The position numbers were made by a program, and so were the translations under genes. Below, piece after piece: positions 23,568 to 33,085 of a stretch of 64,000 bases of DNA. The stretch is from Flavonifractor hominis. Its GTDB lineage: Bacteria > Bacillota > Clostridia > Oscillospirales > Oscillospiraceae. A model generated the notes under the pieces. It did no database searches. It saw only the letters and a program-made list of their open reading frames with translations, and was not told the origin of the DNA. Positions within the stretch are counted from its first letter, which is position 1. Every line of letters starts with the position of its first letter. Location: assembly GCF_040095835.1 (NCBI RefSeq), contig NZ_JBBMFT010000001.1, positions 496,001 through 560,000 on the forward strand, given 5' to 3'.

Positions 23568-26222
23568 ATGAAGGTCTCCAACCGCAGCTGCATCCGCCGC
23601 CTGAGCCTGCGCTCTCTTCTCGCCAGCCGCACCCGGAACATCGTAGCAGTGCTGGCCATCGCCCTAACGGCGCTACTCTTTACTTCCCTCTTTACCATTG
23701 CCCTCTCCATCAATGAGGGTATCCAGCAAAACAACTTCCGCCAGGCCGGAGGCTGGTCCCATGGCACGCTTAAATATCTGACGGAGGAACAGTTTGAGGA
23801 ATTGAAGGACGATCCGCTGATTGACCAGTGGGGCCTGCGGCGATTTTTGGGGATGCCCACCCAGGCTCCCTTCAACAAATCCCATGTAGAGATCGGTTAC
23901 TCCGATGCCAACCAGGCCCACTGGAGCTACTGCGACCCGGTGGAGGGACGCCTCCCTCAAGAGGGCACCAACGAGGCGGCCACAGACACCCATGTGCTGG
24001 AACTGCTGGGCGTGGAGCCGGAACTCGGCGCAGAATTCACCGTCACCTTTGATGTGGACGGCCATGAGACGACCCAGACCTTTACCCTCTGCGGCTGGTG
24101 GGAGTACGACGAGGCCGTGGTGGCCAACCACATCCTCATTCCCGAAAGCCGGGTGGACGCCATTCTGGCAGAAGTGGGGGTTACCCCGCCTGGCAGCGAC
24201 GGTATGACGGGCAGCTGGAATCTGGATGTGATGCTGGGACACGGCGCCCGCTCCATCGCCTCCGACCTGGAGGAAATCCTGGTAAACCACGGTTATCAGT
24301 CGGAAACTGCGGGAGAGAACTACATCTCCACCGGCGTCAACTGGGGCTACACCGGGGCGCAGCTCTCGGATAAGCTGGACCCCACCGTGGTGGCTATCAT
24401 CGTGGGAGTGCTAGCCCTCATTCTGCTCACCGGATATCTCATCATCTACAATGTGTTCCAAATCTCCGTGGCGGGAGACATCCGTTTCTATGGCCTGCTG
24501 AAAACCATCGGTACCACGCCCCGGCAGCTGCGGCGGATCATCCGCACTCAGGCGCTGCTTCTCTCCCTCGTCGGCATCCCCGTCGGTCTGCTGCTGGGCT
24601 GGCTGCTGGGCGGTGTACTCACCCCTGTTATTACCGCACAACTCAATGGAGTGACCACGGTGGTCTCGGTCAGCCCACTTCTCTTTGTGGGGGCAGCCCT
24701 TTTTGCCCTGATGACGGTGCTCATTTCCTGCCGCCGTCCCGGCCGTCTGGCAGGCAAGGTCTCCCCAGTTGAGGCGGTGCGCTACACTGAGGGCAAGGCG
24801 CTGAAGCGGAAAGGGAAACGGAGCGGCAAAGGCGTGTCTCTGCTGTCCATGGCCTGGGCCAACCTGGGCCGCAGCCGAGGCAAGACCTTTCTCACGGTGC
24901 TGTCCCTGACCCTTGCCGTGGTGCTGCTGACCCTGACCGTGACCTTCACAGGCGGCTTCGACATGGACAAATATGTGTCCAGCTTCACTGCCAGTGACTT
25001 TATCCTGGCCGACGCGGGGCAGTTCCAGACCGGCGGGGACGCTTTTAACGACGAGATGGAGGTACCGGAGGAGGTCATCAACGCCGTGGATGCCCAGGGC
25101 GGTATCACCGGGAGCGGCCGCGTCTACGGCAAGACTGCCCCTGCGCTGGAGTTTGTCACCGAGGAGTATTACCGCTCCATCTGGAGTCGGTGGAACACCC
25201 AGGAGCAGTTGGACAGCATGGTAGCATTCAAGGATCGCACCGAAGACGGCCTTCTGGCTGACCGGGTACAGCTCTACGGCATGGAGTCCTTTGCGCTGGA
25301 CCATCTAACAGTTTTGGAAGGAAATCTATCCAAGCTCAACGATTCCGACGGGAACTACATCGCCGCCGTGTACAGCACCGACGACTACGGCAAGGCGGAG
25401 ATGAGCAGCCATTGGGCCCGGCTGGGGGATACGGTGACCATCCGCTATGTGGAGGAGTTCGAATACTACGATCCCAATACCGGCGAGGTTTATGGTTCCT
25501 GGGAGAACGTGCCGGAAGGCGCCTCTTACACCGAGCGGGCGATCAAGTACCGGGATGTGGACTACACCGTAGCCGCCCTGGTAACGGTGCCATCCGCTCT
25601 GAGCTACCGCTACTACGGTGCCGACGAGTTTATCATGGGGGCGGAGATCTTCCTCCGGGATACGGAAACCGACTCCGTCATGTACTACGCCTTTGACACC
25701 ACAGATGAGGCAAACGCCGCCATGGAAGCCTTTCTGGCGGACTACACAGAGAATGTGAATCCTCAGTTTGACTATGAGAGCAAGGCCACCTATGCCGGGG
25801 AATTTGAGAGCACCCGGAGCATGTTCCTTTTGCTGGGGAGCGCCCTCAGCTTCATCGTGGGTCTGGTGGGCGTGCTGAATTTCTTCAACGCCATCCTTAC
25901 CGGCATCACCGCCCGCCGCCGGGAGCTGGCGGTGCTCCAGTCCATCGGTATGACAGCTCGGCAGCTGCGTACCATGCTGGCACTGGAGGGCCTGTTCTAC
26001 ACAGTAGGCGCAGCATTCCTGGCCCTGGCTCTGATTGTGGTCACTGCACCATTTCTTGGTCCCGCCCTCAACGGACTGATCTGGTTTTTCACCTATCGCT
26101 TTACCATCTGGCCCATCGCCGTGGTGCTGCCCCTGTTCGGGGCACTGGGTATCCTCATCCCGGTTTTGAGCTGCCGCGCCGCCCAGCGCTATTCCGTAGT
26201 AGAGCGTCTGCGGCAGGAATAA
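23568..26222 (+). CDS. FtsX-domain ABC transporter permease
   Basis: 884 residues, much larger than MacB. A short N-terminal helix (residues 18-45) leads to a first extracellular domain, three helices with an FtsX core (about 265-400, including VFQISVAGDIRFYGLLKTIG), then another helix (about 445), a second large extracellular domain (about 460-750) and a final FtsX core (about 765-880). This double architecture is the two-half MacB-like permease seen beside BceRS-type regulators in clostridia. Confidence 0.92.
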   Translation: MKVSNRSCIRRLSLRSLLASRTRNIVAVLAIALTALLFTSLFTIALSINEGIQQNNFRQAGGWSHGTLKYLTEEQFEELKDDPLIDQWGLRRFLGMPTQAPFNKSHVEIGYSDANQAHWSYCDPVEGRLPQEGTNEAATDTHVLELLGVEPELGAEFTVTFDVDGHETTQTFTLCGWWEYDEAVVANHILIPESRVDAILAEVGVTPPGSDGMTGSWNLDVMLGHGARSIASDLEEILVNHGYQSETAGENYISTGVNWGYTGAQLSDKLDPTVVAIIVGVLALILLTGYLIIYNVFQISVAGDIRFYGLLKTIGTTPRQLRRIIRTQALLLSLVGIPVGLLLGWLLGGVLTPVITAQLNGVTTVVSVSPLLFVGAALFALMTVLISCRRPGRLAGKVSPVEAVRYTEGKALKRKGKRSGKGVSLLSMAWANLGRSRGKTFLTVLSLTLAVVLLTLTVTFTGGFDMDKYVSSFTASDFILADAGQFQTGGDAFNDEMEVPEEVINAVDAQGGITGSGRVYGKTAPALEFVTEEYYRSIWSRWNTQEQLDSMVAFKDRTEDGLLADRVQLYGMESFALDHLTVLEGNLSKLNDSDGNYIAAVYSTDDYGKAEMSSHWARLGDTVTIRYVEEFEYYDPNTGEVYGSWENVPEGASYTERAIKYRDVDYTVAALVTVPSALSYRYYGADEFIMGAEIFLRDTETDSVMYYAFDTTDEANAAMEAFLADYTENVNPQFDYESKATYAGEFESTRSMFLLLGSALSFIVGLVGVLNFFNAILTGITARRRELAVLQSIGMTARQLRTMLALEGLFYTVGAAFLALALIVVTAPFLGPALNGLIWFFTYRFTIWPIAVVLPLFGALGILIPVLSCRAAQRYSVVERLRQE

Positions 26223-26226
26223 TGAC

Positions 26227-26261
26227 AGTCAACCGCAAGCAGCATTTGCTTGCGGTTGACT
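26227..26261 (+). terminator. Intrinsic terminator
   Basis: AGTCAACCGCAAGCA pairs perfectly with its complement around a five-base loop, followed by TTGTTTC. Confidence 0.88.
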
Positions 26262-26327
26262 TGTTTCTATTGCCCCAACATCCATTTCAGTGAGCTGAGT
26301 TTTGTTGAACACAACGTCAAGCAATGG

Positions 26328-26356
26328 TTGACGCAAATCCTGTTTTTTTCTATAAT
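26328..26356 (+). promoter_or_regulatory. Sigma-A promoter of the PadR operon
   Basis: TTGACG (26328-26333), 17 bp, TATAAT (26351-26356). An ATAT…ATAT partial palindrome just downstream may be the PadR operator. Confidence 0.75.
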
Positions 26357-26384
26357 ATCTCTATTCGATATATTGGAGGATATT

Positions 26385-26936
26385 ATGGAATACCTTCTCT
26401 TAGGATTGCTGATGCTCTCCCCTATGACAGGATATGAACTGCAGCAGTTTATTAAGAAAAACCTGGCTCTGATCTGCTCCCACAGTGCGGGCAGCGTACA
26501 GACAGCCCTTTCCAAGTTGGAAAGGGAGGGCAAGGTGATGATCTGTGAAACCATAGAGGGTAAACGCCGCAAGAAGACCCTTTTCATTACAGACAGCGGT
26601 CGAGCCGCCTTTTCCAACTGGGTGGCCCAGCCCATGCAGGCAAGCAAAGTGAAAAATATGGAACTGGCCCGGCTGTTTTTCGCAGGACTGGCCAAACCTG
26701 AGGAACGCCTGGCCGCCATCCGTGATTATATCCGGCAGATGGACGAGACCCACAGGGTATTGTGTACCATTCGAGCATATTTTCAACAGATGGACCAGCA
26801 GCAGCTGCCTTCGGGGGTCAACTGGCCTGAGGTACTGCGCTTTCAGGGATACACCATCCAGTACGGCATCGCCGCCGCAGAATTTGAGATTGGCTGGTAT
26901 AGCCGCCTTCTTCACGAATTGGAGGAACAACCATGA
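26385..26936 (+). CDS. PadR-family transcriptional regulator
   Basis: 183 residues from the ATG after TTGGAGG. The N-terminal winged helix (MEYLLLGLLMLSPMTGYELQ, then SVQTALSKLEREGKV) is followed by a C-terminal coiled coil with AKPEERLAAIRDYIRQMDE. The MarR-like fold usually represses a nearby exporter or redox gene. It overlaps the double flavodoxin by four bases, so autorepression of this operon is likely. Confidence 0.92.
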   Translation: MEYLLLGLLMLSPMTGYELQQFIKKNLALICSHSAGSVQTALSKLEREGKVMICETIEGKRRKKTLFITDSGRAAFSNWVAQPMQASKVKNMELARLFFAGLAKPEERLAAIRDYIRQMDETHRVLCTIRAYFQQMDQQQLPSGVNWPEVLRFQGYTIQYGIAAAEFEIGWYSRLLHELEEQP

Positions 26937-28297
26937 AGATTCTTGTTTTGAACGCCAGTCCCAAAGGAAAGAACTCCACTACGGTCCACACTGTCCTGTA
27001 TTTGCAGGCTCTGCACCCAGAACACTCTTTCACCATCCTTCCGGTAGGCCAGCACATCCAAAGCTATGAGAAAAACTTTGCTCCGCTGCGCGCAGAGCTG
27101 GTACAGGCGGACCTGCTGCTGTTCTGCTACCCGGTCTACACCTTTATCGCCCCCTATCAGCTTCACCGGCTTATTGAACTCATCAAAGCCGATGGCGTAG
27201 ACCTCTCCGGAAAATTTGCCTCTCAAATCACCACCTCCAAGCACTTCTACGATGTGACGGCCCACCGCTATGTGGAAGAAAACTGCTTTGATCTGGGAAT
27301 GGAAGTAGTTCGGGGGCTGTCTGCCGATATGGATGACCTGCTCACGGAACAGGGCCGGCAGGAGGCCCGGAATTTTTTCGATCAACTGTTGTTCGCCTGT
27401 GAACACGGACTGTTTGTTACGCCACCCGCCAGAGCGCCCCAACATGAAAAGACGGTTTATCAGCCGGTACTTCCCTTCTCTTCCAAACGCAAAGATAAGG
27501 ATGTAATTATCGTCACCAACTGTGCTCCGGAGGATAAAAATCTCCAAAACATGATCACTGATTTTCGCGCCGCTCTTCCCATTGAGAGCCGGGTGGTAAA
27601 CCTGCGGGATTTCCCCTTTGATGGCGGCTGTCTTGGGTGCTTTGGCTGTGCCATCACCGGAAAATGCGTCTACAAGGATGGATTTGACACCTTTTTGCGC
27701 AGCACCATCCAGACCGCTGACGCTTTCGTCTATGCCTTTACCATCTCAGACCACTACACCCACTCCAGCTTCAAATGCTTTGACGACCGGCAGTTCTGCA
27801 ATGGTCACCGCACTGTCACCCACGGCACCCCTATCGCATACCTCATCAGCGGCGACTATCAGTATGAGAACAACCTGCGTATGATCGTGGAGGGACGCAG
27901 TGAAGTGGGTGGTAATTATCTGTGCGGCGTAGCCACCGACGAGGGAAACACAGCAGCCAATATCCAGACCTTGGCCGATTGCCTGGTATTTGCTCTGGAG
28001 AAGAAGCTGTCCCGCCCGGCCAATTTCTACGGCGTGGGCGGCATGAAAATCTTCCGGGACCTGATCTATATCATGCAGGGTATCATGAAAGCTGACCACA
28101 AGTTTTATAAAAAGCATGGCATCTACGATTTCCCCCAGAAACAGAAAAAGCGCATTTTACAGATGAAGCTGGTGGGCGCTATGCTGGCAGTTCCGTCGGT
28201 GCAGAAAAAGATGAAGGGACAGATGAACCAGTATATTATCGCTCCTTATCAAAAAGTGGTGGACGAAGCGAAAAAATCTTCGAAAACATTGGCCTGA
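26933..28297 (+). CDS. NAD(P)H-dependent oxidoreductase with two flavodoxin-like domains
   Basis: 454 residues. Domain 1 (about 1-165) starts MKILVLNASPKGKNSTT, an FMN phosphate loop. Domain 2 (about 185-370) begins DVIIVTNCAPEDKNLQN and carries the cysteine segment GGCLGCFGCAITGKCVY (about 230-246) typical of iron-sulfur flavoproteins and NADPH-dependent FMN reductases. The C-terminal tail (about 375-454) is basic and helical. The tandem arrangement is longer than usual for the family. Substrate unknown. Confidence 0.82.
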   Translation: MKILVLNASPKGKNSTTVHTVLYLQALHPEHSFTILPVGQHIQSYEKNFAPLRAELVQADLLLFCYPVYTFIAPYQLHRLIELIKADGVDLSGKFASQITTSKHFYDVTAHRYVEENCFDLGMEVVRGLSADMDDLLTEQGRQEARNFFDQLLFACEHGLFVTPPARAPQHEKTVYQPVLPFSSKRKDKDVIIVTNCAPEDKNLQNMITDFRAALPIESRVVNLRDFPFDGGCLGCFGCAITGKCVYKDGFDTFLRSTIQTADAFVYAFTISDHYTHSSFKCFDDRQFCNGHRTVTHGTPIAYLISGDYQYENNLRMIVEGRSEVGGNYLCGVATDEGNTAANIQTLADCLVFALEKKLSRPANFYGVGGMKIFRDLIYIMQGIMKADHKFYKKHGIYDFPQKQKKRILQMKLVGAMLAVPSVQKKMKGQMNQYIIAPYQKVVDEAKKSSKTLA

Positions 28298-28324
28298 CCC
28301 CCATATAGAAAGAGGGGCTTTGTA

Positions 28325-29227
28325 ATGATAGATAACCTAAAAAAGAAAAAAACAGTCAAAGCAGGAAACAGCGTTGGGTTACTGCATGTATCTGTCATGT
28401 TGTTTGGCTTATCTGCTGTTTTGGGACAATTTGTGGATGCACCGGCGGTCATTATTGCTGGGGGGCGGGTAGTTTGTTCTTCGGCAGCACTCCTGCTTTT
28501 TTCCCTTGTTACGAAATCCAGCTTAACACTCAGGAGTAAAAAGGATTACGGAATTATTCTGTTTACGGGCGTAATCTTGGCCATCCACTGGACAACATTC
28601 TTTCAATCTATACAGAGTTCCTCTGTGGCGATTGGTACAATCACATTTTCTGCTTTCCCATTATTTCTCACCTTTTTGGAGCCACTGCTCTTTCATGAAA
28701 AGTTGCGTTTTCGCAGCGTGATAAGCGCTTTGGTTTTACTGCTGGGTGTGGGAATTACAGTCCCTGCCTTTTCACTGGAAAATGAGACCACGATGGGCAT
28801 TGTCTGGGGGCTGATCTCCGCTCTGGCCTATGCGGTGATGTCGCTTTCCAACCGCTATCTTTCCAGATTTTATGGATCGAGAACGATATGTCTGTACGAA
28901 CAGGGCACTGCTGCTGTGATATTGCTGCCTTCCATGTTTCTGATACAGGCCCAGTGGACGGTTCAAAATATTGCTGGAATTGTGGTAATTGGACTGATTT
29001 GTACAGCACTTGCCCATTCCCTATATGTGGCAGCACAGCGAAACGTTAAGGCACAGATTGCCGGAGTCATTTCTGGAATGGAGACTGTATACGGTATTCT
29101 GTTCGCTTTTCTGTTTTTACGAGAAATACCCGGTCCTCGGGAACTTATTGGCGGCGTTATCATTCTTGGTGTAGCGATTTTTTCTTCACTTACATCATCA
29201 AAAAACGACGTTCCGGATGGAGAATAA
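28325..29227 (+). CDS. EamA/DMT-family transporter
   Basis: 300 residues, about 10 hydrophobic helices in two EamA repeats, with GVILAIHWTTFFQSIQ and a second-repeat motif near GLICTALAHSLYVAAQ. Such permeases move amino acids, nucleotide sugars or drugs. The first 15 residues are lysine-rich and cytoplasmic. Base composition is more AT-rich than in neighbouring genes, which hints at transfer. A ribosome binding site AAAGAGGGG precedes the start. Confidence 0.9.
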   Translation: MIDNLKKKKTVKAGNSVGLLHVSVMLFGLSAVLGQFVDAPAVIIAGGRVVCSSAALLLFSLVTKSSLTLRSKKDYGIILFTGVILAIHWTTFFQSIQSSSVAIGTITFSAFPLFLTFLEPLLFHEKLRFRSVISALVLLLGVGITVPAFSLENETTMGIVWGLISALAYAVMSLSNRYLSRFYGSRTICLYEQGTAAVILLPSMFLIQAQWTVQNIAGIVVIGLICTALAHSLYVAAQRNVKAQIAGVISGMETVYGILFAFLFLREIPGPRELIGGVIILGVAIFSSLTSSKNDVPDGE

Positions 29228-29248
29228 ATGTCATAGGGAGAACAATTT

Positions 29249-29695
29249 ATGGATATTTTATCAATTGCAATTTTCATTTTTATTATCATGGAGTCGGCAA
29301 ATGTGGCCATCCTCTATTTCTGGCCCGGCAGTCAACTGGGCAACGGCGTAGGCGTGTTCCATGCCTATTCCAATCCCGAGAGTGAAGAACAGCGGCTTTT
29401 TTCCTCTTATCTGGTGAACTGGGTAGCCGGTGTAAAGCTGATCTTTCTCTTCCTGCTGGCGGTGATTCTGGTCATCGGCACAGAGCAGGTACGTATGTGG
29501 GCGGTGGTGGCTATGATCTTGTCCATTGCCACCTATTTCTGGCGGCTGCACCCCACCATCAAAAAGCTGGACGCCATGGGCTGTATCACACCCAAGGGTT
29601 ATTCCAAGGCGCTGGGCTGGATGATCACCGGGTTTCTCATCATGTTTACCCTGGCTTTGATTGGGCATATACTGACTGAGGTGATGGGAGTATGA
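29249..29695 (+). CDS. Membrane protein of unknown function
   Basis: 148 residues with four hydrophobic helices (about 3-23, 58-76, 81-97, 123-144). The segment FWPGSQLGNGVGVFHAYSNPESE between helices 1 and 2 is soluble and conserved-looking. I do not recognise the family. It overlaps the next gene by four bases (ATGA), so the pair probably function together. Confidence 0.65.
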   Translation: MDILSIAIFIFIIMESANVAILYFWPGSQLGNGVGVFHAYSNPESEEQRLFSSYLVNWVAGVKLIFLFLLAVILVIGTEQVRMWAVVAMILSIATYFWRLHPTIKKLDAMGCITPKGYSKALGWMITGFLIMFTLALIGHILTEVMGV

Positions 29696-30405
29696 AAACA
29701 AAGCCAACGTCCCGGCGCAAAAAGTGGCTCATCGCCGGAGGAATCGCTCTTCTTATCCTGGCCATTCTGGCCGGAGTATTTTTCTGGTACGTGTCGGATT
29801 ACTACCGGGCAGAGGACGTGGCTCTTGAGGTGATGGCCCAGGACAGCGGCATCACTGTACAGGACAATCTGACCATCTTATCCCCCACTTATCCCACCGA
29901 TACCGCCATCATTTTCTATCCCGGCGCCAAAGTGGAAGCCGAGGCCTACCTGCCTCTGCTGGATCAGATCCGCCAGACCGGAGTCACCTGTATTTTGGTA
30001 CATATGCCCTTCCATATGGCGATTTTTGATGCCGATGCCGCGGAACAGATAATCCCTCAGTTTCCTGAGATCCAGCACTGGTATATTGCCGGGCACTCCA
30101 TGGGCGGCGCCATGGCATCCAAGTTCGCCTCAGACCATCCTGACCAGGTAGACGGCCTTATCCTGATGGGGGCTTACATCTACGGAGATTATCCGGATGA
30201 AAAGGCCCTGACCATCTACGGTTCCCTTAACCAGAGCGTGGAGGACCACATCGACTACACGGAGAACATCGTGGAGATCGAAGGGGGCAACCATGCCCAG
30301 TTTGGCAACTATGGTCCGCAGAAGGGGGATCTGACCGCTACAATCTCTGCAGTGGAGCAGCAGGCTCAGACTGTGGCCGCCATTGAGGCCTTTCTCGGAC
30401 GGTAA
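29692..30405 (+). CDS. Membrane-anchored alpha/beta hydrolase
   Basis: 237 residues. An N-terminal transmembrane anchor (about 13-32) is followed by an alpha/beta-hydrolase_5 domain: AIIFYPGAKVEAEAY, nucleophile elbow AGHSMGGAMA (Ser about 136), catalytic His in GGNHAQFGNYG (about 200). The enzyme faces outside the cell if the single helix acts as an anchor. Ester substrate unknown. It is coupled to the membrane protein at 29249. Confidence 0.88.
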   Translation: MKTKPTSRRKKWLIAGGIALLILAILAGVFFWYVSDYYRAEDVALEVMAQDSGITVQDNLTILSPTYPTDTAIIFYPGAKVEAEAYLPLLDQIRQTGVTCILVHMPFHMAIFDADAAEQIIPQFPEIQHWYIAGHSMGGAMASKFASDHPDQVDGLILMGAYIYGDYPDEKALTIYGSLNQSVEDHIDYTENIVEIEGGNHAQFGNYGPQKGDLTATISAVEQQAQTVAAIEAFLGR

Positions 30406-30672
30406 GCAGAATCCGCAAAAAAGGACGCCTGAGCAACAAGGACGTTCTTAAAATCGGCACAAAGCACAAAATGAGTTGTTCCCTTTTGACTTCAGATCCT
30501 CTATAATTTTATTGCTGACTGCAGCGATTGGAAACCGTGGATCTTTTATATCAGATACCGGGCCCGTTGTATGGACCTTAGGTCGCATGGACATGGACAC
30601 GATTATTTGACACGCCTATAAAACTGCTCTTTTAAGAACACCAAACGTATTTGAATCAGGAGGAGATGCGGT
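30406..30672. other. Intergenic region paralogous to that upstream of 17302
   Basis: No gene. Positions 30444-30525 align with 17194-17275 (shared ATC-GCACAAA and GTTGTTC-CTTTT blocks, then TATAAT here and TATGAT there). The remainder (30526-30657) occupies the place where the small membrane protein gene would be expected but encodes nothing recognisable. Confidence 0.5.
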
Positions 30673-31269
30673 TTGAAGATGGACAAATTTGTCAGAAACT
30701 ATCTCAAGGATGCCATGCGCATGGATGAAGCGTTCATTACCTTGTTGGAACAAAAGGACCTGGAGCATATTACGGTAAAAGAGATCTGCGAAACAGCCGG
30801 AGTAACTCTCCCTATCTTTAACCGGCATTATGAAACCATCTCTAATCTTATAGATGAAGTTGTAGAGGTGACCAATCAACGCTTTCTCTCCTATTTTCCT
30901 CAGATCAAAGAGGAGACGATCGATGAAACAGAGCCCCAAGAACGAAAGGACCTGCTTCCGATCACTCTGAAGTATCTGCGTCCGTATCTCCATTTTATGA
31001 AAGACAACCGAACCATCTATCGTACAGCGTTTCAGAATCCGGATGATATGCAGGCATGTGAACCGTACGGAGATTACAAAGAGCACATTCTCAGCCCAAT
31101 TCTGGAACAGTTTGATATCCCGATGGCAGATCGCCCCCATTATATCGCCTATTACATAGAGAGAATCATTGCGATCATCAACGAGTGGCTGTGCCAAGAC
31201 TGCGCTGACGGGGTGGAGCGTGTTGCGGAGCGTATTGAGAAATGCGTACAGGAAGATGAGAACATCTGA
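30673..31269 (+). CDS. TetR/AcrR-family regulator
   Basis: 198 residues from a TTG start seven bases after AGGAGGAG; an ATG at 30679 is the alternative. The HTH (ITVKEICETAGVTLPIFNRHYETISNLID, in part) and helical C-terminal half closely match the TetR at 17681. The recognition-helix residues differ (TLPIFNRHY versus NRSTFYLHY), so it probably binds another operator. No partner gene remains next to it. Confidence 0.88.
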   Translation: MKMDKFVRNYLKDAMRMDEAFITLLEQKDLEHITVKEICETAGVTLPIFNRHYETISNLIDEVVEVTNQRFLSYFPQIKEETIDETEPQERKDLLPITLKYLRPYLHFMKDNRTIYRTAFQNPDDMQACEPYGDYKEHILSPILEQFDIPMADRPHYIAYYIERIIAIINEWLCQDCADGVERVAERIEKCVQEDENI

Positions 31270-31360
31270 GAGACGTGTACCATCTTTACTACTGCATCAA
31301 GCCATCAATTGTGGTCCTCCCATCGCTGTGCTATCATAGTTGGACCGGGAGGTATGTACC

Positions 31361-32092
31361 ATGGACATCGAAAATGACAGATGGACGATACGTGGGATGG
31401 ATTGGAACAATCCATCCCGCATCCACAGCTGGCAGGAACTGATTCGCTGGGTCAATGAAGTAGGGTTTCTCCCCCTCTTTAAAAATGAGATCAACGGCTT
31501 CTCCGCTGAGGAGCGCACTTCTGCGCGCTACTGGTGGAGCGGAAATCCGGAGCAAGATCCCTGGGAGTGGCGGCAATTCATGGCCCGCAGCGGCCAAGTA
31601 GCTTATGGCAAATTCTTTGGAAAAAAGGCCGGCTTTATTTCCAGGCAATGGTTCCCCCACTTTGCCAACTGGCGGCGGGACGGCTATGATTTTGACAGCC
31701 GCTGGGATGAGGCACTGGCCAGTCTTCGCCAGAAGCACATTATGGACCAGTTTAGCGCCAGAGATGAACTTTACTCCTTTGAGCTCAAGCGTTTGGCCGG
31801 CTTTGGCAAAGAGGGTGAAAAAAACTTTGATGGTACTGTGACCGACCTTCAGATGGGCGGCTATCTGCTGATCCGGGACTTCCGGCAGCGTCTGAACAAA
31901 AAAGGCCAGCCCTATGGATGGCCCATCTCCGTCTATGCCACACCAGAGGCCTTATGGGGCTATAAACATATTTCCTCCGCCTACTCCGTGGAGCCTGCAC
32001 AGTCCAAACAACTAATCTATGAACAGGTACGCAAAAATTTCCCGTCAGCCACAGAGGCCACACTTCAAACAGTGCTTGGATGGGAAAGATGA
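31361..32092 (+). CDS. AlkZ-related protein
   Basis: 243 residues from the ATG after GGGAGGT. Motifs: RWTIRGMDWNNPSRIHSWQE, ARYWWSGNPEQDPWEWRQFM, then ELKRLAGFGKEGEKNFDG and KKGQPYGWPISVYATPEALW. This pattern is known from proteins annotated as AlkZ-related, a winged-helix family linked to DNA glycosylases, but no glycosylase activity is shown for this branch. It is first in a run of closely spaced genes. Confidence 0.7.
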   Translation: MDIENDRWTIRGMDWNNPSRIHSWQELIRWVNEVGFLPLFKNEINGFSAEERTSARYWWSGNPEQDPWEWRQFMARSGQVAYGKFFGKKAGFISRQWFPHFANWRRDGYDFDSRWDEALASLRQKHIMDQFSARDELYSFELKRLAGFGKEGEKNFDGTVTDLQMGGYLLIRDFRQRLNKKGQPYGWPISVYATPEALWGYKHISSAYSVEPAQSKQLIYEQVRKNFPSATEATLQTVLGWER

Positions 32093-32105
32093 AGGGAGTA
32101 TTATC

Positions 32106-32678
32106 ATGCGGATCTTGATGCTGGGCAACAGTTTTACCTCCAGCAATGGTATGCCCCAGATGCTGGCTGAACTGACCGGCGCAGAAGTAATCTGTCATAC
32201 CCGGGGCGGGGCACGGTTGTCAGAGCACCTGAATCCCAAGGCCAAATTGGGTGCACAGACACAAGCGGCGCTGGAACATGAGCATTGGGATTATGTGGTA
32301 CTCCAGGAGATGAGCCACGGGCCCATAACTTTCCCTGAGCGCTTCTTTTCCAGCGTGGAGCAACTATGCGGGCAAATCCGAAAAAACGGTGCCATTCCGA
32401 TTCTCTACGCCACCTGGGCCTATCAAAAAGGCGGGGCAAAGTTGACCGCCAAGGGCTGGGACTATGATACGATGGTCCGTCAGATGTCGGACACATATCA
32501 TAAGGCCGCTCAGGAAAATCACACCCTTATCGCCGATACGGGCCGGCGGTTCTACGAACTTTCCGACACTCAGGACCTTTACGCCGGTGACGGCGTTCAT
32601 CCCAATGAGCAGGGCTCCCGCATTGTGGCGGAAACCCTTGCAGCGGTCATTCAGGCACACGAGGAGGACAAACCGTGA
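32106..32678 (+). CDS. SGNH/GDSL hydrolase
   Basis: 190 residues. Block I GNSF with catalytic Ser9 and block V DGVHPNEQGS (about 170-179) with the Asp-His pair. This block V is the normal SGNH arrangement for ester hydrolases. No signal peptide, so cytoplasmic. Its 3' end overlaps the deformylase-like gene by four bases. Confidence 0.88.
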   Translation: MRILMLGNSFTSSNGMPQMLAELTGAEVICHTRGGARLSEHLNPKAKLGAQTQAALEHEHWDYVVLQEMSHGPITFPERFFSSVEQLCGQIRKNGAIPILYATWAYQKGGAKLTAKGWDYDTMVRQMSDTYHKAAQENHTLIADTGRRFYELSDTQDLYAGDGVHPNEQGSRIVAETLAAVIQAHEEDKP

Positions 32679-33085
32679 TTCGAGATATCTGTAAAGACGA
32701 AGCCTTTCTGGCTCAAAAGGCCGAGTACGCCACCCCTGACGATCTTCAAGTCGCCGTCGATCTGCTGGAAACGTTGGAACACCACAAGGACGGCTGCGTG
32801 GGTATGGCAGCCAATATGATCGGCGTAAACAAGCGCATTATCGCTTTTGACAATGAAGGCACCTATATGATCATGTTCAACCCGGATATCATTAAAAAAT
32901 CCGGTCCCTATGACACGGAGGAGGGCTGCCTCTCCCTTATTGGCACCCGGCCTGCCAGGCGCTGGCAATCCATCAAGGTGCGCTGGCAGAACGAGCAGTT
33001 CCAGACACGGCTGAAAACCTTTACCGGCTGGACAGCCCAGATCATCCAGCATGAAATCGATCACTGTGAGGGCATCCTCATATGA
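32675..33085 (+). CDS. Peptide deformylase-like protein
   Basis: 136 residues from a GTG start after GAGGAGG. All three deformylase motifs are present in altered form: GMAANMIG (43-50) for GxGxAAxQ, EEGCLSL with Cys85, and QHEIDH with His126 and His130 for metal binding. The missing Gln in motif 1 (Ile instead) and short length place it among divergent PDF-like proteins, so it is probably not the housekeeping enzyme. It may be a defence- or metabolism-linked paralogue. Confidence 0.82.
   Translation: MIRDICKDEAFLAQKAEYATPDDLQVAVDLLETLEHHKDGCVGMAANMIGVNKRIIAFDNEGTYMIMFNPDIIKKSGPYDTEEGCLSLIGTRPARRWQSIKVRWQNEQFQTRLKTFTGWTAQIIQHEIDHCEGILI

Noticed and set aside
24411..25304. Minus-strand open frame of about 300 codons inside the FtsX permease gene
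   Set aside because: It is a shadow of high-GC codon bias in the permease; its composition is unlike a protein.
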